Of a stretch of 64,000 bases of DNA, positions 45,383 through 53,468 are shown piece after piece. Under the pieces are notes generated by a model. It made no database searches. It worked only from the letters and a program-made list of their open reading frames with translations, and was not told the origin of the DNA. The stretch spans positions 124,001 through 188,000 of the forward strand of contig CAZLYU010000001.1 in the NCBI GenBank assembly GCA_964563855.1, read 5' to 3'. The position numbers and the translations under genes were made by a program. Source of the DNA: JAFGRR01 sp964563855 (GTDB taxonomy: Bacteria; Planctomycetota; Phycisphaerae; UBA1845; Fen-1342). Positions within the stretch are counted from its first letter, which is position 1, and each line of letters opens with the position of its first letter.

Positions 45383-46639
45383 CTAGCGATCGAGCTCGGC
45401 CGCGATGATGTTGATGCTGTTCAGCACCGCCACCACGTCGCTGATCTGGTGACCGATCATCAGCTTCGGGAAGACCGAGAAGTGGATGAAGCTCGGCGGG
45501 CGGCAACTGGCGCGATATGCCGCGTTGCCCCCGTCGCTCGCGAGGAAGAACCCGAGCTCGCCGTTGGCCGTCTCATTCGCGCCATAGGCTTCGCCGACGG
45601 GCGGCTGCAGACCGCGATTGGTCATCACGTGCTCGAAGTGATGGATCAACCCCTCGATCGAGAAGTAGATCTCGCGCTTGTCGGGCATGACGGTGGCGTC
45701 GTCACCGAAGGTGTTGATCGGCCCGTTAGGCAGCATGTCGACCACCTGATCGATGATCTTGCAGGCTTCGCGGGTCTCGGCGATACGCACCAGGTAACGG
45801 CTGTAGACGTCCCCGCCCGTGGCCAGCGGCACCTTGAACTGCACCGCGGGGGCGCCGTTCCCGTCCCAGTTGTCCGCGTAGCAGAGATAGGGTTCGTCTT
45901 TGCGCAGATCGCGTCGCACCCCGCTCGCGCGCGCCATCACACCGGTCAGAGACCAGTTAATGGCGTCTTGCGCGCTGATGTAGCCGATGCCCTTGGTGCG
46001 CTCGATGAAGATGCGGTTGCGGTTGAGCAGCCCTTCGACCTCGTCGAGCACCTTGGGAACCTGGTTGCGCGTGAAGTTCAGCAGCTTGTCGATCCAGCCT
46101 GCGGGGATGTCCTGCGCGACCCCGCCCACGCGGGTGTAGCTCACCGTGAACCGCGCCCCAGTCAGCTCCTCCATCAGGTCATAGATGGTCTCGCGAGCGT
46201 TGAACGCGTACAGAAACGGAGTGAAGCCGCCCAGATCGAGACCCGACGTGCCAATGTTCAGCATGTGGTCTTGAATGCGCGCCAACTCGGCGCACAACGT
46301 ACGAATCGCCGTCGCGCGCGGCGTGAGCTCCAGGCCAAACAGTTTCTCGACCGCCGTATGCCACGCGATGTTGTTGGCCACCGGGGAGATGTAGTTCATC
46401 CGGTCGGTAACGACGACGTACTGGTTGTAGTTGAGGTGCTCGCCGATCTTTTCGAATCCGCTGTGTAGATAGCCGATGTGCGGCGTCGCGTTGACGACGC
46501 GCTCGCCGTCGAGTTCGAGAATCAGGCGCAGCGTCGTGTGCGTCGCCGGGTGCTGCGGACCGAAGTTCAGCGTCCAGCGGTCTTCACCCGCATAGTCCTG
46601 CTGTAGCGTGGTCTGATACTGTTCCGGGGCGATGGCCAT
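45383..46639 (-). CDS. nuoD: NADH-quinone oxidoreductase subunit D
   Basis: 418 residues, the full 49-kDa-type subunit of complex I and not fused to NuoC. Motifs: LNFGPQHPATHTTLRLILELDGE at the N terminus, GYLHSGFEKIGEHLNYNQYVVVTDRMNY, the quinone-site region, and the C-terminal SFIHFSVFPKLMIGHQISDVVAVLNSINI with a final GEIDR-like AELDR. It lines the quinone-binding cavity with NuoB. It is the last of four nuo genes; the remaining subunits must be elsewhere. Confidence 0.97.
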   Translation of the reverse strand: MAIAPEQYQTTLQQDYAGEDRWTLNFGPQHPATHTTLRLILELDGERVVNATPHIGYLHSGFEKIGEHLNYNQYVVVTDRMNYISPVANNIAWHTAVEKLFGLELTPRATAIRTLCAELARIQDHMLNIGTSGLDLGGFTPFLYAFNARETIYDLMEELTGARFTVSYTRVGGVAQDIPAGWIDKLLNFTRNQVPKVLDEVEGLLNRNRIFIERTKGIGYISAQDAINWSLTGVMARASGVRRDLRKDEPYLCYADNWDGNGAPAVQFKVPLATGGDVYSRYLVRIAETREACKIIDQVVDMLPNGPINTFGDDATVMPDKREIYFSIEGLIHHFEHVMTNRGLQPPVGEAYGANETANGELGFFLASDGGNAAYRASCRPPSFIHFSVFPKLMIGHQISDVVAVLNSINIIAAELDR

Positions 46640-46658
46640 GATGACTGCTCGCTTGCAA

Positions 46659-47186
46659 TTAGGTCCGCGTCAGACGGGGGAAGTTCTCGCGTTCGCCTTT
46701 GCCGTGCAGCGGATAGTCCTTCCGCAGCGGGTGATCTTCGAAAAACTCGGCGCACAAGATGCGGCGTAGATCGGGGTGTCCCTCGAAGGTGATGCCGAAC
46801 ATGTCGTACTGCTCGCGCTCGCGCCAATTCGCGCCGTTCCACAGGTGCGTCACGCTCGGGACCGTCGGATCGGGGTCATTGACGAACACCTTCACCCACA
46901 GCCGATGGTTCAGCTTCGTGCTCACCAACATATAGATCACCGCGAAGCGATCGTCGGCGTCGGGGTAGTTCAGATAGTCGATCGCCGTGACATCCGAGAG
47001 CATGTCGAACTGACACGCGTCATCGGTCTTCAGAAACTCCATGACCGCGAGCAGGTTTTCAGGCTCGACCCGCACATAGTGCTGACCCGAGTCGCGGCCA
47101 TCGAGATAGGTCATCAACGACTTGGCCTCAAAGCCAAGCTCGGAGAATTGCTGCTGTAGCGCGGCGATCGCGTCGCTGGTGGCCAT
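46659..47186 (-). CDS. nuoC: NADH-quinone oxidoreductase subunit C
   Basis: 175 residues from ATG 47186, fixed by GAGGAG four bases upstream. The 30-kDa subunit signature LWNGANWREREQYDMFGITFEGHPDLRRIL and the terminal DHPLRKDYPLHG are present. It is a peripheral-arm structural subunit. 19 bases separate it from nuoD and 93 from nuoB. Confidence 0.96.
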   Translation of the reverse strand: MATSDAIAALQQQFSELGFEAKSLMTYLDGRDSGQHYVRVEPENLLAVMEFLKTDDACQFDMLSDVTAIDYLNYPDADDRFAVIYMLVSTKLNHRLWVKVFVNDPDPTVPSVTHLWNGANWREREQYDMFGITFEGHPDLRRILCAEFFEDHPLRKDYPLHGKGERENFPRLTRT

Positions 47187-47279
47187 TTTACTCCTCGTTG
47201 ATCCCGAAGCCTTGGGTCGCAGACCAGCCCGCGTCGCCAACACGGTCGCGCTCAGCGATCCGATCCCGACAGTCGAAAC

Positions 47280-47876
47280 CTAGTTCTTGTCCGGCGCGCC
47301 GAATCCCGGCCCCAATTCAACCCGCGGCGGCTGCACCACCAAGCCCATGCCGCCGCGCTCCTCGCTCGGCGTTACGCCGTCTTCGGCGACGATTCGCTGA
47401 ATCGCCATCACACCCTCGAGAATCGTCTCGGGCCGCGGGGGGCAGCCGGGGATGTAGACGTCGACGGGCAGAAACTGGTCGATGCCTTGAATGACCGAGT
47501 AGGTATCGAACACGCCGCCGGTCGAGGCGCACGCACCCATCGAGATCACCCACTTGGGCTCGGTCATCTGCGTGTAGATCCGCTGCAGCACCGGCAGCAT
47601 ACGCACCACGACGCGACCGGCGCAGATCAAAAGATCGCACTGGCGCGGCGTGAAGCGCATGGCTTCGGAGCCAAAGCGCGCGATGTCGTAGCGGCTGGCG
47701 CCGACCGCCATCAGCTCGATCCCACAGCACGCCGTGCCGAACGGCATCGGCCACAGGCTATGCCGCCGAGCCCAGTTGACGCCGTGCTTGCGGATGAGAT
47801 CGACGACGTGGTCGAGCCGCGTTGCGGTGAAGTCCGTGCTTTGCGGCAGGCTTTGAATTTCCGTTTGCGTCGCCAT
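47280..47876 (-). CDS. nuoB: NADH-quinone oxidoreductase subunit B
   Basis: 198 residues from ATG 47876. It coordinates the terminal 4Fe-4S cluster N2: the tandem cysteines in FGTACCGIELMAV, MGACASTGGVFDTYSVIQGID and YIPGCPPRPETILEGVM are present. A C-terminal extension of ~40 residues beyond the core is rich in Gly and Pro. It starts 20 bases after nuoA ends. Confidence 0.97.
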   Translation of the reverse strand: MATQTEIQSLPQSTDFTATRLDHVVDLIRKHGVNWARRHSLWPMPFGTACCGIELMAVGASRYDIARFGSEAMRFTPRQCDLLICAGRVVVRMLPVLQRIYTQMTEPKWVISMGACASTGGVFDTYSVIQGIDQFLPVDVYIPGCPPRPETILEGVMAIQRIVAEDGVTPSEERGGMGLVVQPPRVELGPGFGAPDKN

Positions 47877-47896
47877 CTGGTGTGGTCCCGCGTGAA

Positions 47897-48409
47897 TCAA
47901 CCAAAGTCGAGCGCGCCCTTGCGCCACTCATACGCCAGGCCCACCAACAGCACGACAAAGAAGAAGCCGATGCCGAGCAAAAAGAACTCGGGGGTGTAGC
48001 CTTGCTCGAAGATAGTAGCGGTGTAAGCCAGCTTTTCGGGGATTTCAGCAGCCACCACGCCCGCATTCGGGTCCGCAGCGGCGGCCAGCGCCTGCTCGTG
48101 ATATTCGTGACCATCGCGAACGTCGCGCCAAATACGGGCCCACGGGTACATCAGCACGATGTCGACGTCGAAAACAAGGAACAACACGGCGATCAGATAA
48201 AACCGGACGTTAAAACGACGCCGGGCGTCAGTGAACGGCTCAACGCCGGATTCGTAAGTCCCGAACTTCACCGGGTCGTAGCGCCAGTGCCGCAGCAGCC
48301 ACGGCATCACCACGTGCGTCAGCAACAGGATCGAGCCCGTGGTGACTGCCATCAGCACCACCATGATGGCGATCATGCTGTACCCAACGTCAGCGGCAAG
48401 CAGCGGCAT
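47897..48409 (-). CDS. nuoA: NADH-quinone oxidoreductase subunit A
   Basis: 170 residues from ATG 48409 (CAGGAG ten bases upstream). Three transmembrane helices. YESGVEPFTDARRRFNVRFYLIAVLFLVFDVDIVLMYPWA is the family core and is split here by a long hydrophilic loop of ~45 residues before the last helix, longer than in E. coli. First gene of nuoABCD; a promoter candidate lies at 48474-48502. Confidence 0.93.
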   Translation of the reverse strand: MPLLAADVGYSMIAIMVVLMAVTTGSILLLTHVVMPWLLRHWRYDPVKFGTYESGVEPFTDARRRFNVRFYLIAVLFLVFDVDIVLMYPWARIWRDVRDGHEYHEQALAAAADPNAGVVAAEIPEKLAYTATIFEQGYTPEFFLLGIGFFFVVLLVGLAYEWRKGALDFG

Positions 48410-48473
48410 GGTCGTGAACGCTCCTGTCGTAAATCTCGACGGACAATGCACCCCGGCCGGCCCGTCGGCCGAG

Positions 48474-48502
48474 AGTGTACGGAGCCGCCCCCACCGTTGC
48501 AA
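48474..48502 (-). promoter_or_regulatory. Candidate promoter of nuoABCD
   Basis: On the minus strand TTGCAA (48497-48502), 17 bases, TACACT (48474-48479), about 65 bases before the nuoA start. Four of six matches in each hexamer with ideal spacing; no operator symmetry was seen nearby. Confidence 0.38.
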
Positions 48503-48539
48503 TCAACGATCCATCGGTCGACGCCGCCGCACGGCCGCT

Positions 48540-49589
48540 TCAGCGAACACGCACCGCCGCCGCAGCACGTGCCGTGACGCGACCCACGCGCACCGCGCAA
48601 ACGGCGCCATGACGGTGCAGCGACGCGATTGCCGCCGCCTCCTGCGCAGCGTCAACCGCCAGCAGCAATCCGCCAGACGTCTGCGCATCCAGCAACACGC
48701 CCAGCAGCGCATCTTCTACGCCATTTTCGACTTGCAGGTCATTCGCCAGATGCGCGCGAGCATCGCTTTGGATGCGCGTCAGCACCCCCTCCCGCGCCTG
48801 CTCGAGCACACGCGCCATCAGCGGAACCGCCGCAGACTCGATCTCGATTGTGACACGGCTCGCCTGCGCCATCTCAAACGCGTGGCCCACCAAGCCATAT
48901 CCCGTCACGTCGGTGGCCGCGTGCGCCCCAACATCGCGGGCCGCGTCGCGACCCGGTCGGTTCAGCGCCGACATGCTCGCGATCGCCTCGGATAGCGCAG
49001 TTTCGGGCAGCCGGCCCGTCTTCACCGCACTGCACAACACGCCCGTCCCCAGCGGCTTGGTAAGCAGCAGGACGTCGCCGGGCTGCGCCGCAGCGTTCGT
49101 CAGAATCCGCTGCGGATGCACTTTTCCGGTAACCGCGAGGCCAAACTTGATCTCGCTGTCGCGTACGCTGTGCCCGCCAACGACCACCGCCCCGGCTTCG
49201 GCGCACGCATCCGCCCCCCCGCGCAAAATGTCGACCAGGATGTGGTGATCGAGGGTCTTATCCGGAAACCCGACCAGATTCAGCGCGGTCAGCGGCTCGG
49301 CGCCCATCGCGTACACGTCGCTCAGCGCATTCGCCGCCGCGATGCGACCGAACGTGAACGGGTCGTCTACCAGCGGCGGGAAGAAATCGGTCGTTTGCAC
49401 CAACGCGAGATCATCGGAGAGACGAAACACCCCCGCGTCGTCGAACGTGTTGGATCCGACGAGCAGATCAGGATGCGTCTGAGGACTGAGCTGACGCAGA
49501 ACCTGCGCCAGGCCGCTGGCGGGGAGCTTGCCCGCTCAGCCAGCGCACGACGCGTAGTCGGTCAGTCGAATCTTGCGGGACGGCGTCAT
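48540..49589 (-). CDS. selD: Selenide, water dikinase (selenophosphate synthetase), selenocysteine-containing
   Basis: 349 residues if the in-frame TGA at 49536-49538 (codon 18) is read as selenocysteine. ATG 49587-49589 begins MTPSRKIRLTDYASCAG, then U, then AGKLPASGLAQVL, the SelD active-site loop in which Sec or Cys is catalytic. Downstream are TTDFFPPLVDDPFTFGRIAAANALSDVYAMG, VGGHSVRDSEIKFGLAVTG, TKPLGTGVL, ATDVTGYGLVGHAFEMA and DAQTSGGLLLAV. The enzyme makes selenophosphate from selenide and ATP. Without readthrough, initiation would fall far inside the ATP-binding region and lose the catalytic loop. A hairpin follows the TGA. selA, selB and tRNA-Sec must be elsewhere. Confidence 0.92.
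49506..49538 (-). promoter_or_regulatory. Bacterial SECIS-like hairpin after the selD UGA codon
   Basis: Starting 14 bases after the TGA (49536-49538), the minus strand reads CGCCAG-CGGC-CTGGCG (49521 to 49506): a perfect 6-bp stem with a 4-base loop containing two G residues. Counting from the U of UGA, the loop begins at about base 24, the spacing known for E. coli bSECIS elements. It would recruit SelB. Confidence 0.7.
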
Positions 49590-49644
49590 TGTTTCAGCAT
49601 CGGTTTCACGTGTGGTTGCAGGCGGGCGGGTACGATCGCTCGCC

Positions 49645-50538
49645 ATGCCGCAAAGCGTATCCGAAATCCGCGTCGCACTGTCCGCCGCGGGCTTGCGCCC
49701 CCAGAAACAGTTTGGGCAGAACTTCCTCATCGATCTGAATCTGATGCGCAAGCTGCCCGCAGCGGCCGACGTCCGCGCGGGAGACGTCGTTCTCGAGGTC
49801 GGGCCGGGCACCGGCTCACTCACCGAGCTGCTGCTCGAGGCGGGAGCCCACGTCATCGCTGTCGAGATCGACCGCGGCCTGGCCGCGTTGCTGACACAAC
49901 ACTTCGTCGCTGCGCCGCGTTTCACACTGCTCAATGCAGACGCCCTCGCCCGCAAGAACGCCCTCAATCCCACGCTCGTGGAGCAGCTCACGCGCCAATC
50001 ACCCGCCGTCGGCGCCAGTCGCAAACTCGTCGCTAATCTGCCGTATCAGATCGCGACGCCGCTCCTGATCGAGTTGTTGTCGCTGACGCAGTCCGAGTCG
50101 CACACCCAGCCGCTGCTCAGCGTCTTGGTGTGCACGATTCAGCGCGAAGTGGCCGAGCGCCTAAGAGCCGCCGCCGACACCAACGCTTACGGCCCGCTGT
50201 CGATCATCGCCCAAACCGTCGCCGACGTGGAGCAACTTGCTGTCCTCCCGCCCCGAGCCTTCTGGCCGGCGCCCAAAGTCGATTCGGCGCTCGTACGCTT
50301 GCGGCCCAAACCGCTCGACGAGCGCGGCGTGACGCACATGCACGCGTTCTCACGTGTCGTGAAGGAAGCCTTCGCGCAACGCCGCAAGATGATGCGGCGT
50401 GTCGCGCGTGGTTGGTGGGGGGGCGACGTCGAGGCGCGACTCACGGCGTTGGACGTTGACCCCGAGTGCCGGCCAGAGACGCTGTCACCCGCGGTTTGGC
50501 GTCGGCTGTCGGCCGCGGTGGATCGCCTTCCAGAATGA
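49645..50538 (+). CDS. rsmA: 16S rRNA dimethyladenosine transferase
   Basis: 297 residues from ATG 49645. KsgA/RsmA motifs: RPQKQFGQNFLID, VLEVGPGTGSLTELLLEAGAHVIAVEID, the catalytic NLPYQIATPLLIELL, and FWPAPKVDSALVRLRP near the C terminus. It dimethylates two adjacent adenosines of 16S rRNA helix 45 during 30S maturation. Divergent from selD (55 bases between starts). Its 3' end overlaps the convergent lipoprotein gene by 98 bases. Confidence 0.95.
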   Translation: MPQSVSEIRVALSAAGLRPQKQFGQNFLIDLNLMRKLPAAADVRAGDVVLEVGPGTGSLTELLLEAGAHVIAVEIDRGLAALLTQHFVAAPRFTLLNADALARKNALNPTLVEQLTRQSPAVGASRKLVANLPYQIATPLLIELLSLTQSESHTQPLLSVLVCTIQREVAERLRAAADTNAYGPLSIIAQTVADVEQLAVLPPRAFWPAPKVDSALVRLRPKPLDERGVTHMHAFSRVVKEAFAQRRKMMRRVARGWWGGDVEARLTALDVDPECRPETLSPAVWRRLSAAVDRLPE

Positions 50539-51241
50539 ATTGCGACAGATAGTTGCGGACGAAGCCGGCGGACGTCGGACCCGTGTGATCGCCGTGATAA
50601 CCCCAGCGTTGAAACTCTCGCCGCCACGCGATGTTGACGACGCGATCGCGGCCGCGCGGCGGGGAGAGCCCGACCGCACCCGCCCCCTCGACGCCCCAGC
50701 GGCCGTCAATCGTGCCAAACGGCTTCATCAATTGCGACAACACCACGTCGCGGCTGCTGTAGATGTTGTAAATCTTGCCGTCGATCCGGCGTAGGGCTTT
50801 GCTGACGTCATAGTCCGACGAAACGCTACTCGCCAGCAGGATCACGTTGTCGACCGAATAGCCCTCCGGCAGCGCCTCGCACGCAAAGAGCACCACGCCG
50901 GTGCCCGCAGAGAGGCCCACCAGATTCACGCTCGCGTCGGGGTACTTGTCCTTGAACGCCACTACGCGCTTGGCGAGCTCGTCGCCCCCAAACCGCGCGT
51001 TGATTTTTATGGCCTGGTCGATCGCGGGGTTGAACGACACGGTCCAGAGCACCGACGCCACCTCGCCGTCGAAGCCGGCGCGTTCCAGCCCCTCGCGTAT
51101 GCCCGCGTCGCCGGCGTCGAAGTTCCCCGCGCCGGGAGCGTAAAACACGATTCCATTCTCGGCGCGTGGTCCGAATGTCGGAGCGCATCCCACCAACGCG
51201 AAGAGTATGACCGGAGTAAGACAAACAACCTGACGCACCAT
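50441..51241 (-). CDS. Lipoprotein with alpha/beta-hydrolase-like fold
   Basis: 266 residues from ATG 51241. A lipobox (FALVGCAP, Cys at ~17) predicts a lipid-anchored protein. The body looks like an alpha/beta hydrolase: FYAPGAGNFDAGDAGI, a mid strand VNLVGLSAGTGVV with a possible nucleophile Ser in GLSAG, then IYNIYSSRDVVLSQL and a terminal WGYHGDHTGPT with a candidate His. Substrate unknown. Its last 33 codons overlap the 3' end of rsmA in antisense; this C-terminal tail is Pro/Arg-rich and may be an extension after loss of an earlier stop. Confidence 0.72.
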   Translation of the reverse strand: MVRQVVCLTPVILFALVGCAPTFGPRAENGIVFYAPGAGNFDAGDAGIREGLERAGFDGEVASVLWTVSFNPAIDQAIKINARFGGDELAKRVVAFKDKYPDASVNLVGLSAGTGVVLFACEALPEGYSVDNVILLASSVSSDYDVSKALRRIDGKIYNIYSSRDVVLSQLMKPFGTIDGRWGVEGAGAVGLSPPRGRDRVVNIAWRREFQRWGYHGDHTGPTSAGFVRNYLSQFILEGDPPRPTADAKPRVTASLAGTRGQRPTP

Positions 51242-51327
51242 GCCGAACAACCCTCCGCGAGCCGTAGTCCAGACGCCCACTCTGTCAGACGTCGAAGCGG
51301 CGCCCGCGGTTAGCACCCTTCCAAAAT

Positions 51328-51747
51328 TCAGCGCGACTGTTCGGGAGAGCTCAGAAATCCCGGAATCTTCAATCGGTCATCCGGCTTCTCGTCAGGATGC
51401 ACCGCGTACACCTCGACGCGCGCAATGTCCTCGAACGGCACCACGATCACATAACAGCCGACCGCATAGTTCTCGTCCACCGGGACGCACTCAAACGCCA
51501 GCGCGCTCTTGGCGCCGATATCGGCGAGCTCCTTCATTTCGTAGCTGAGCCCGTCCTTGAGATATAGAACCGTTCTGGTCTCGAGCTGATCGATGACGTC
51601 GCGATTTTCCGCATCCGCAGGCGTGTCCCCGTCGCCAAGCCGCTTCCGCATGCAGCGTCGCTTGGCCTCCTCCATCTGAGCCCGGAGTCCATCGCCGTGA
51701 AACCAGTCGTAATTGAACATGAATGCGCCTCGATCTTCCGTGGCCAT
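51328..51747 (-). CDS. Conserved-looking hypothetical protein
   Basis: 139 residues from ATG 51747; ATG 51720, with GAGG seven bases upstream, is an equally good start and begins MFNYDWFHGDGL. Acidic and soluble, with no signal peptide. The predicted order is N-terminal helices (AQMEEAKRRCMRKRLGDG), then beta strands (RTVLYLKDGLSYEMKELADIG, YAVGCYVIVVPFEDIARVEVYAVH). The beta part resembles Sm-like or PilZ-like small barrels, but I cannot name it. Divergent from queG, with 40 bases between starts. Confidence 0.55.
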   Translation of the reverse strand: MATEDRGAFMFNYDWFHGDGLRAQMEEAKRRCMRKRLGDGDTPADAENRDVIDQLETRTVLYLKDGLSYEMKELADIGAKSALAFECVPVDENYAVGCYVIVVPFEDIARVEVYAVHPDEKPDDRLKIPGFLSSPEQSR

Positions 51748-51787
51748 CGCTCAACTTCCGCCGCCTAACGCCTTACCATCGGCCGAC

Positions 51788-52822
51788 ATGACGCCCGACG
51801 CCACCGCCGAACTCGTGAAACGTCTCGCCGCCGAGGTCGGATTCAGTCGCGTCGGCATCGCGCACGCCGGCCCGCTGCCCGCAGCGTGGGCAAATTATAC
51901 GACGTGGCTCTCGCGCGGCTATGGGGGCTCGATGGCCTATCTGCAGCGACACGCCGAACAGCGCGCCGACGTTCGAACGTTGCTGCCTGAGGCGCGATCC
52001 GTCATCTGCGTCGCGGTGAGCTATCACCGGCGCGGCGAGCGCCACGCCGCGAGCAGCCCGCCGGCGCCGACCGGCAGGACCGCGATGTACGCTCGCGGCC
52101 GGGATTACCACACGGTCCTCTATGAGATGCTGCACGACCTCGACCAGCGGCTGCGCGCCGCAACCCAAACCCCGTTCGAGTCGCGCGTCTGCGTCGACAC
52201 CGCGCCCGTCCTGGAGCGCGAACTTGCCAGACAAGCCGGCCTCGGCTGGATCGGCAAGCACACCCTCATCCTCGACCGGCGCTTGGGCTCCTACCTGTTC
52301 CTCGGCGAGCTCCTTACAACGCTCGAGATGATCGCCGATGAGCCGGTGACTGATCACTGCGGAACCTGCACCCGTTGCCTCGACGCGTGTCCGACGGACG
52401 CGTTCCCCCAGCCGCACGTGCTCGACGCCGCGCGCTGCATCGCATACCTCACCATCGAGAACCGCGACCCGACGCCTCCGGCCCCGGCCTCTGAGAACCA
52501 CGAATGGGTCTTCGGCTGCGACATTTGCCAGCAAGTCTGCCCCTACAACCGCCAGGCCCCCGACGGCACGCAGCCCGACATCATGGCCCACCTGCTGCCC
52601 GCTGAGCTCGATTTGGTGAAGCTCACGCAACTCAGGTCGGGCGCGTACCGCCGCCTGGTGCGCGATACCGCCGCCCGGCGCGCCTCGCGCCAGATGTGGC
52701 GCCGCAACGCGAGCATTGTGCTGCGCAACCAGCAAACGGCGAAGTCGGAGTCGCACGGAGAGAAGGATCGCCCCCACGGGGATTCGAACCCCGGTCGCCG
52801 GCGTGAAAAGCCGGTGTCCTAG
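51788..52822 (+). CDS. queG: Epoxyqueuosine reductase
   Basis: 344 residues from ATG 51788. QueG reduces epoxyqueuosine in tRNA to queuosine using cobalamin and two 4Fe-4S clusters. Motifs: FSRVGIAHAGPLP, RSVICVAVSYHR, YARGRDYHTVL, VDTAPVLERELARQAGLGWIGKHTLI, and the ferredoxin-like CGTCTRCLDACPTDAF with CDICQQVCPYNRQ. The last ~18 residues, containing HGDSNPGRRREKP, are antisense to the tRNA-Glu gene; the stop TAG 52820-52822 lies inside that tRNA, so the tail is probably not conserved. Confidence 0.94.
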   Translation: MTPDATAELVKRLAAEVGFSRVGIAHAGPLPAAWANYTTWLSRGYGGSMAYLQRHAEQRADVRTLLPEARSVICVAVSYHRRGERHAASSPPAPTGRTAMYARGRDYHTVLYEMLHDLDQRLRAATQTPFESRVCVDTAPVLERELARQAGLGWIGKHTLILDRRLGSYLFLGELLTTLEMIADEPVTDHCGTCTRCLDACPTDAFPQPHVLDAARCIAYLTIENRDPTPPAPASENHEWVFGCDICQQVCPYNRQAPDGTQPDIMAHLLPAELDLVKLTQLRSGAYRRLVRDTAARRASRQMWRRNASIVLRNQQTAKSESHGEKDRPHGDSNPGRRREKPVS

Positions 52823-52841
52823 GCCTCTAGACGATGGGGGC
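52769..52841 (-). tRNA. tRNA-Glu (anticodon TTC)
   Basis: 73 bases, 5' end at 52841. The acceptor stem GCCCCCA pairs with TGGGGGC, with discriminator G. The D arm contains GTCTAGAGGCCTAGGAC; the anticodon stem-loop CCGGCTTTTCACGCCGG carries TTC; the T arm is CCGGGGTTCGAATCCCCG. CCA is not encoded. A good promoter lies upstream at 52861-52889. The convergent queG frame runs through two thirds of it. Confidence 0.95.
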
Positions 52842-52860
52842 TACAGAAGCCGGGCGAGGG

Positions 52861-52889
52861 ATACTAGGTGACGGCTCTCGGCCGGTCAA
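52861..52889 (-). promoter_or_regulatory. tRNA-Glu promoter
   Basis: Minus-strand TTGACC (52884-52889), 17 bases, TAGTAT (52861-52866). Predicted transcription start is about 12 bases before the mature tRNA 5' end. Strong match to a sigma-70-type promoter at the right distance. Confidence 0.72.
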
Positions 52890-53468
52890 TTCGCTCGAGG
52901 CGGGACGGGAGTGGCAAACCGCGCCCCTCGACGCGCCAACGTGCATGAGAGGCCATGGCGCGAGTAGCGACCGCCCAAACAGGGGGGAGACACTGTTGAC
53001 CCCCGCGTACGCCGACAAAGTCCAGCGGACGCGCTCGGTTGCCATATCGTTTCGAGTCCCCGGGCCGGTTTAGCGTCGATTCGTGATCGAGACGCCGTTC
53101 ATGGTCGCGCTCCTTTCTCTGCTATCCGCAGACCTGCGGGGTGAGCGAGAAGATCAAACAGGCGACGGAACCGGGTGTTGACCCGACGACACAGGGCCGT
53201 CGAAGTGATGAATGATGGCGAATGTTGATAAGACCCGGCTCGCAGACCCGTCCGGTCTACACGGTTTCAGAACCTAGGAAGAATTCCCTACTGTCAAATT
53301 TATCCCGCGTAACCAAGTGTCCCGGCTGACGCCAGCTTGCATACAACCGACCGAGGCTGCATACAACTGCCGCACACTTGACGGCGGCGGGGCCGGGGTC
53401 GATCTTGGCGTCCGCCGCGACCGAAGCGTCATCGGCTGGAAACACGGGCCCGCACTCGGTCGGAGAAC
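52890..53468. other. Long non-coding region between tRNA-Glu and the SGNH/MBOAT pair
   Basis: About 580 bases without a convincing gene. It contains a foldable stretch at 53163-53202 (CGACGG pairing with CCGTCG around an inner CGGGT-GTTG-ACCCG hairpin), a minus-strand 10-codon frame at 53073-53105 preceded by AAAGGAG, and two direct repeats at 53338-53367. The rest shows nothing I recognise. Its base composition looks less GC-rich around 53200-53320 than the neighbours, compatible with regulatory DNA or a small RNA. Confidence 0.4.
53338..53367 (+). repeat. Paired direct repeats upstream of the acylation operon
   Basis: TGCATACAAC occurs twice, at 53338-53347 and 53358-53367, exactly 20 bases apart start to start (about two helical turns). 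The pair lies ~100 bases before the SGNH gene and could be a tandem activator site. Confidence 0.5.

Noticed and set aside
48540..49430. selD as an N-terminally truncated or degraded gene
   Set aside because: The missing N terminus is present upstream in the same frame with only a TGA at the catalytic codon, followed by a hairpin; selenocysteine explains it better.
52827..53045. 72-codon minus-strand ORF running into tRNA-Glu
   Set aside because: No family resemblance, and it overlaps the tRNA promoter and the tRNA itself.
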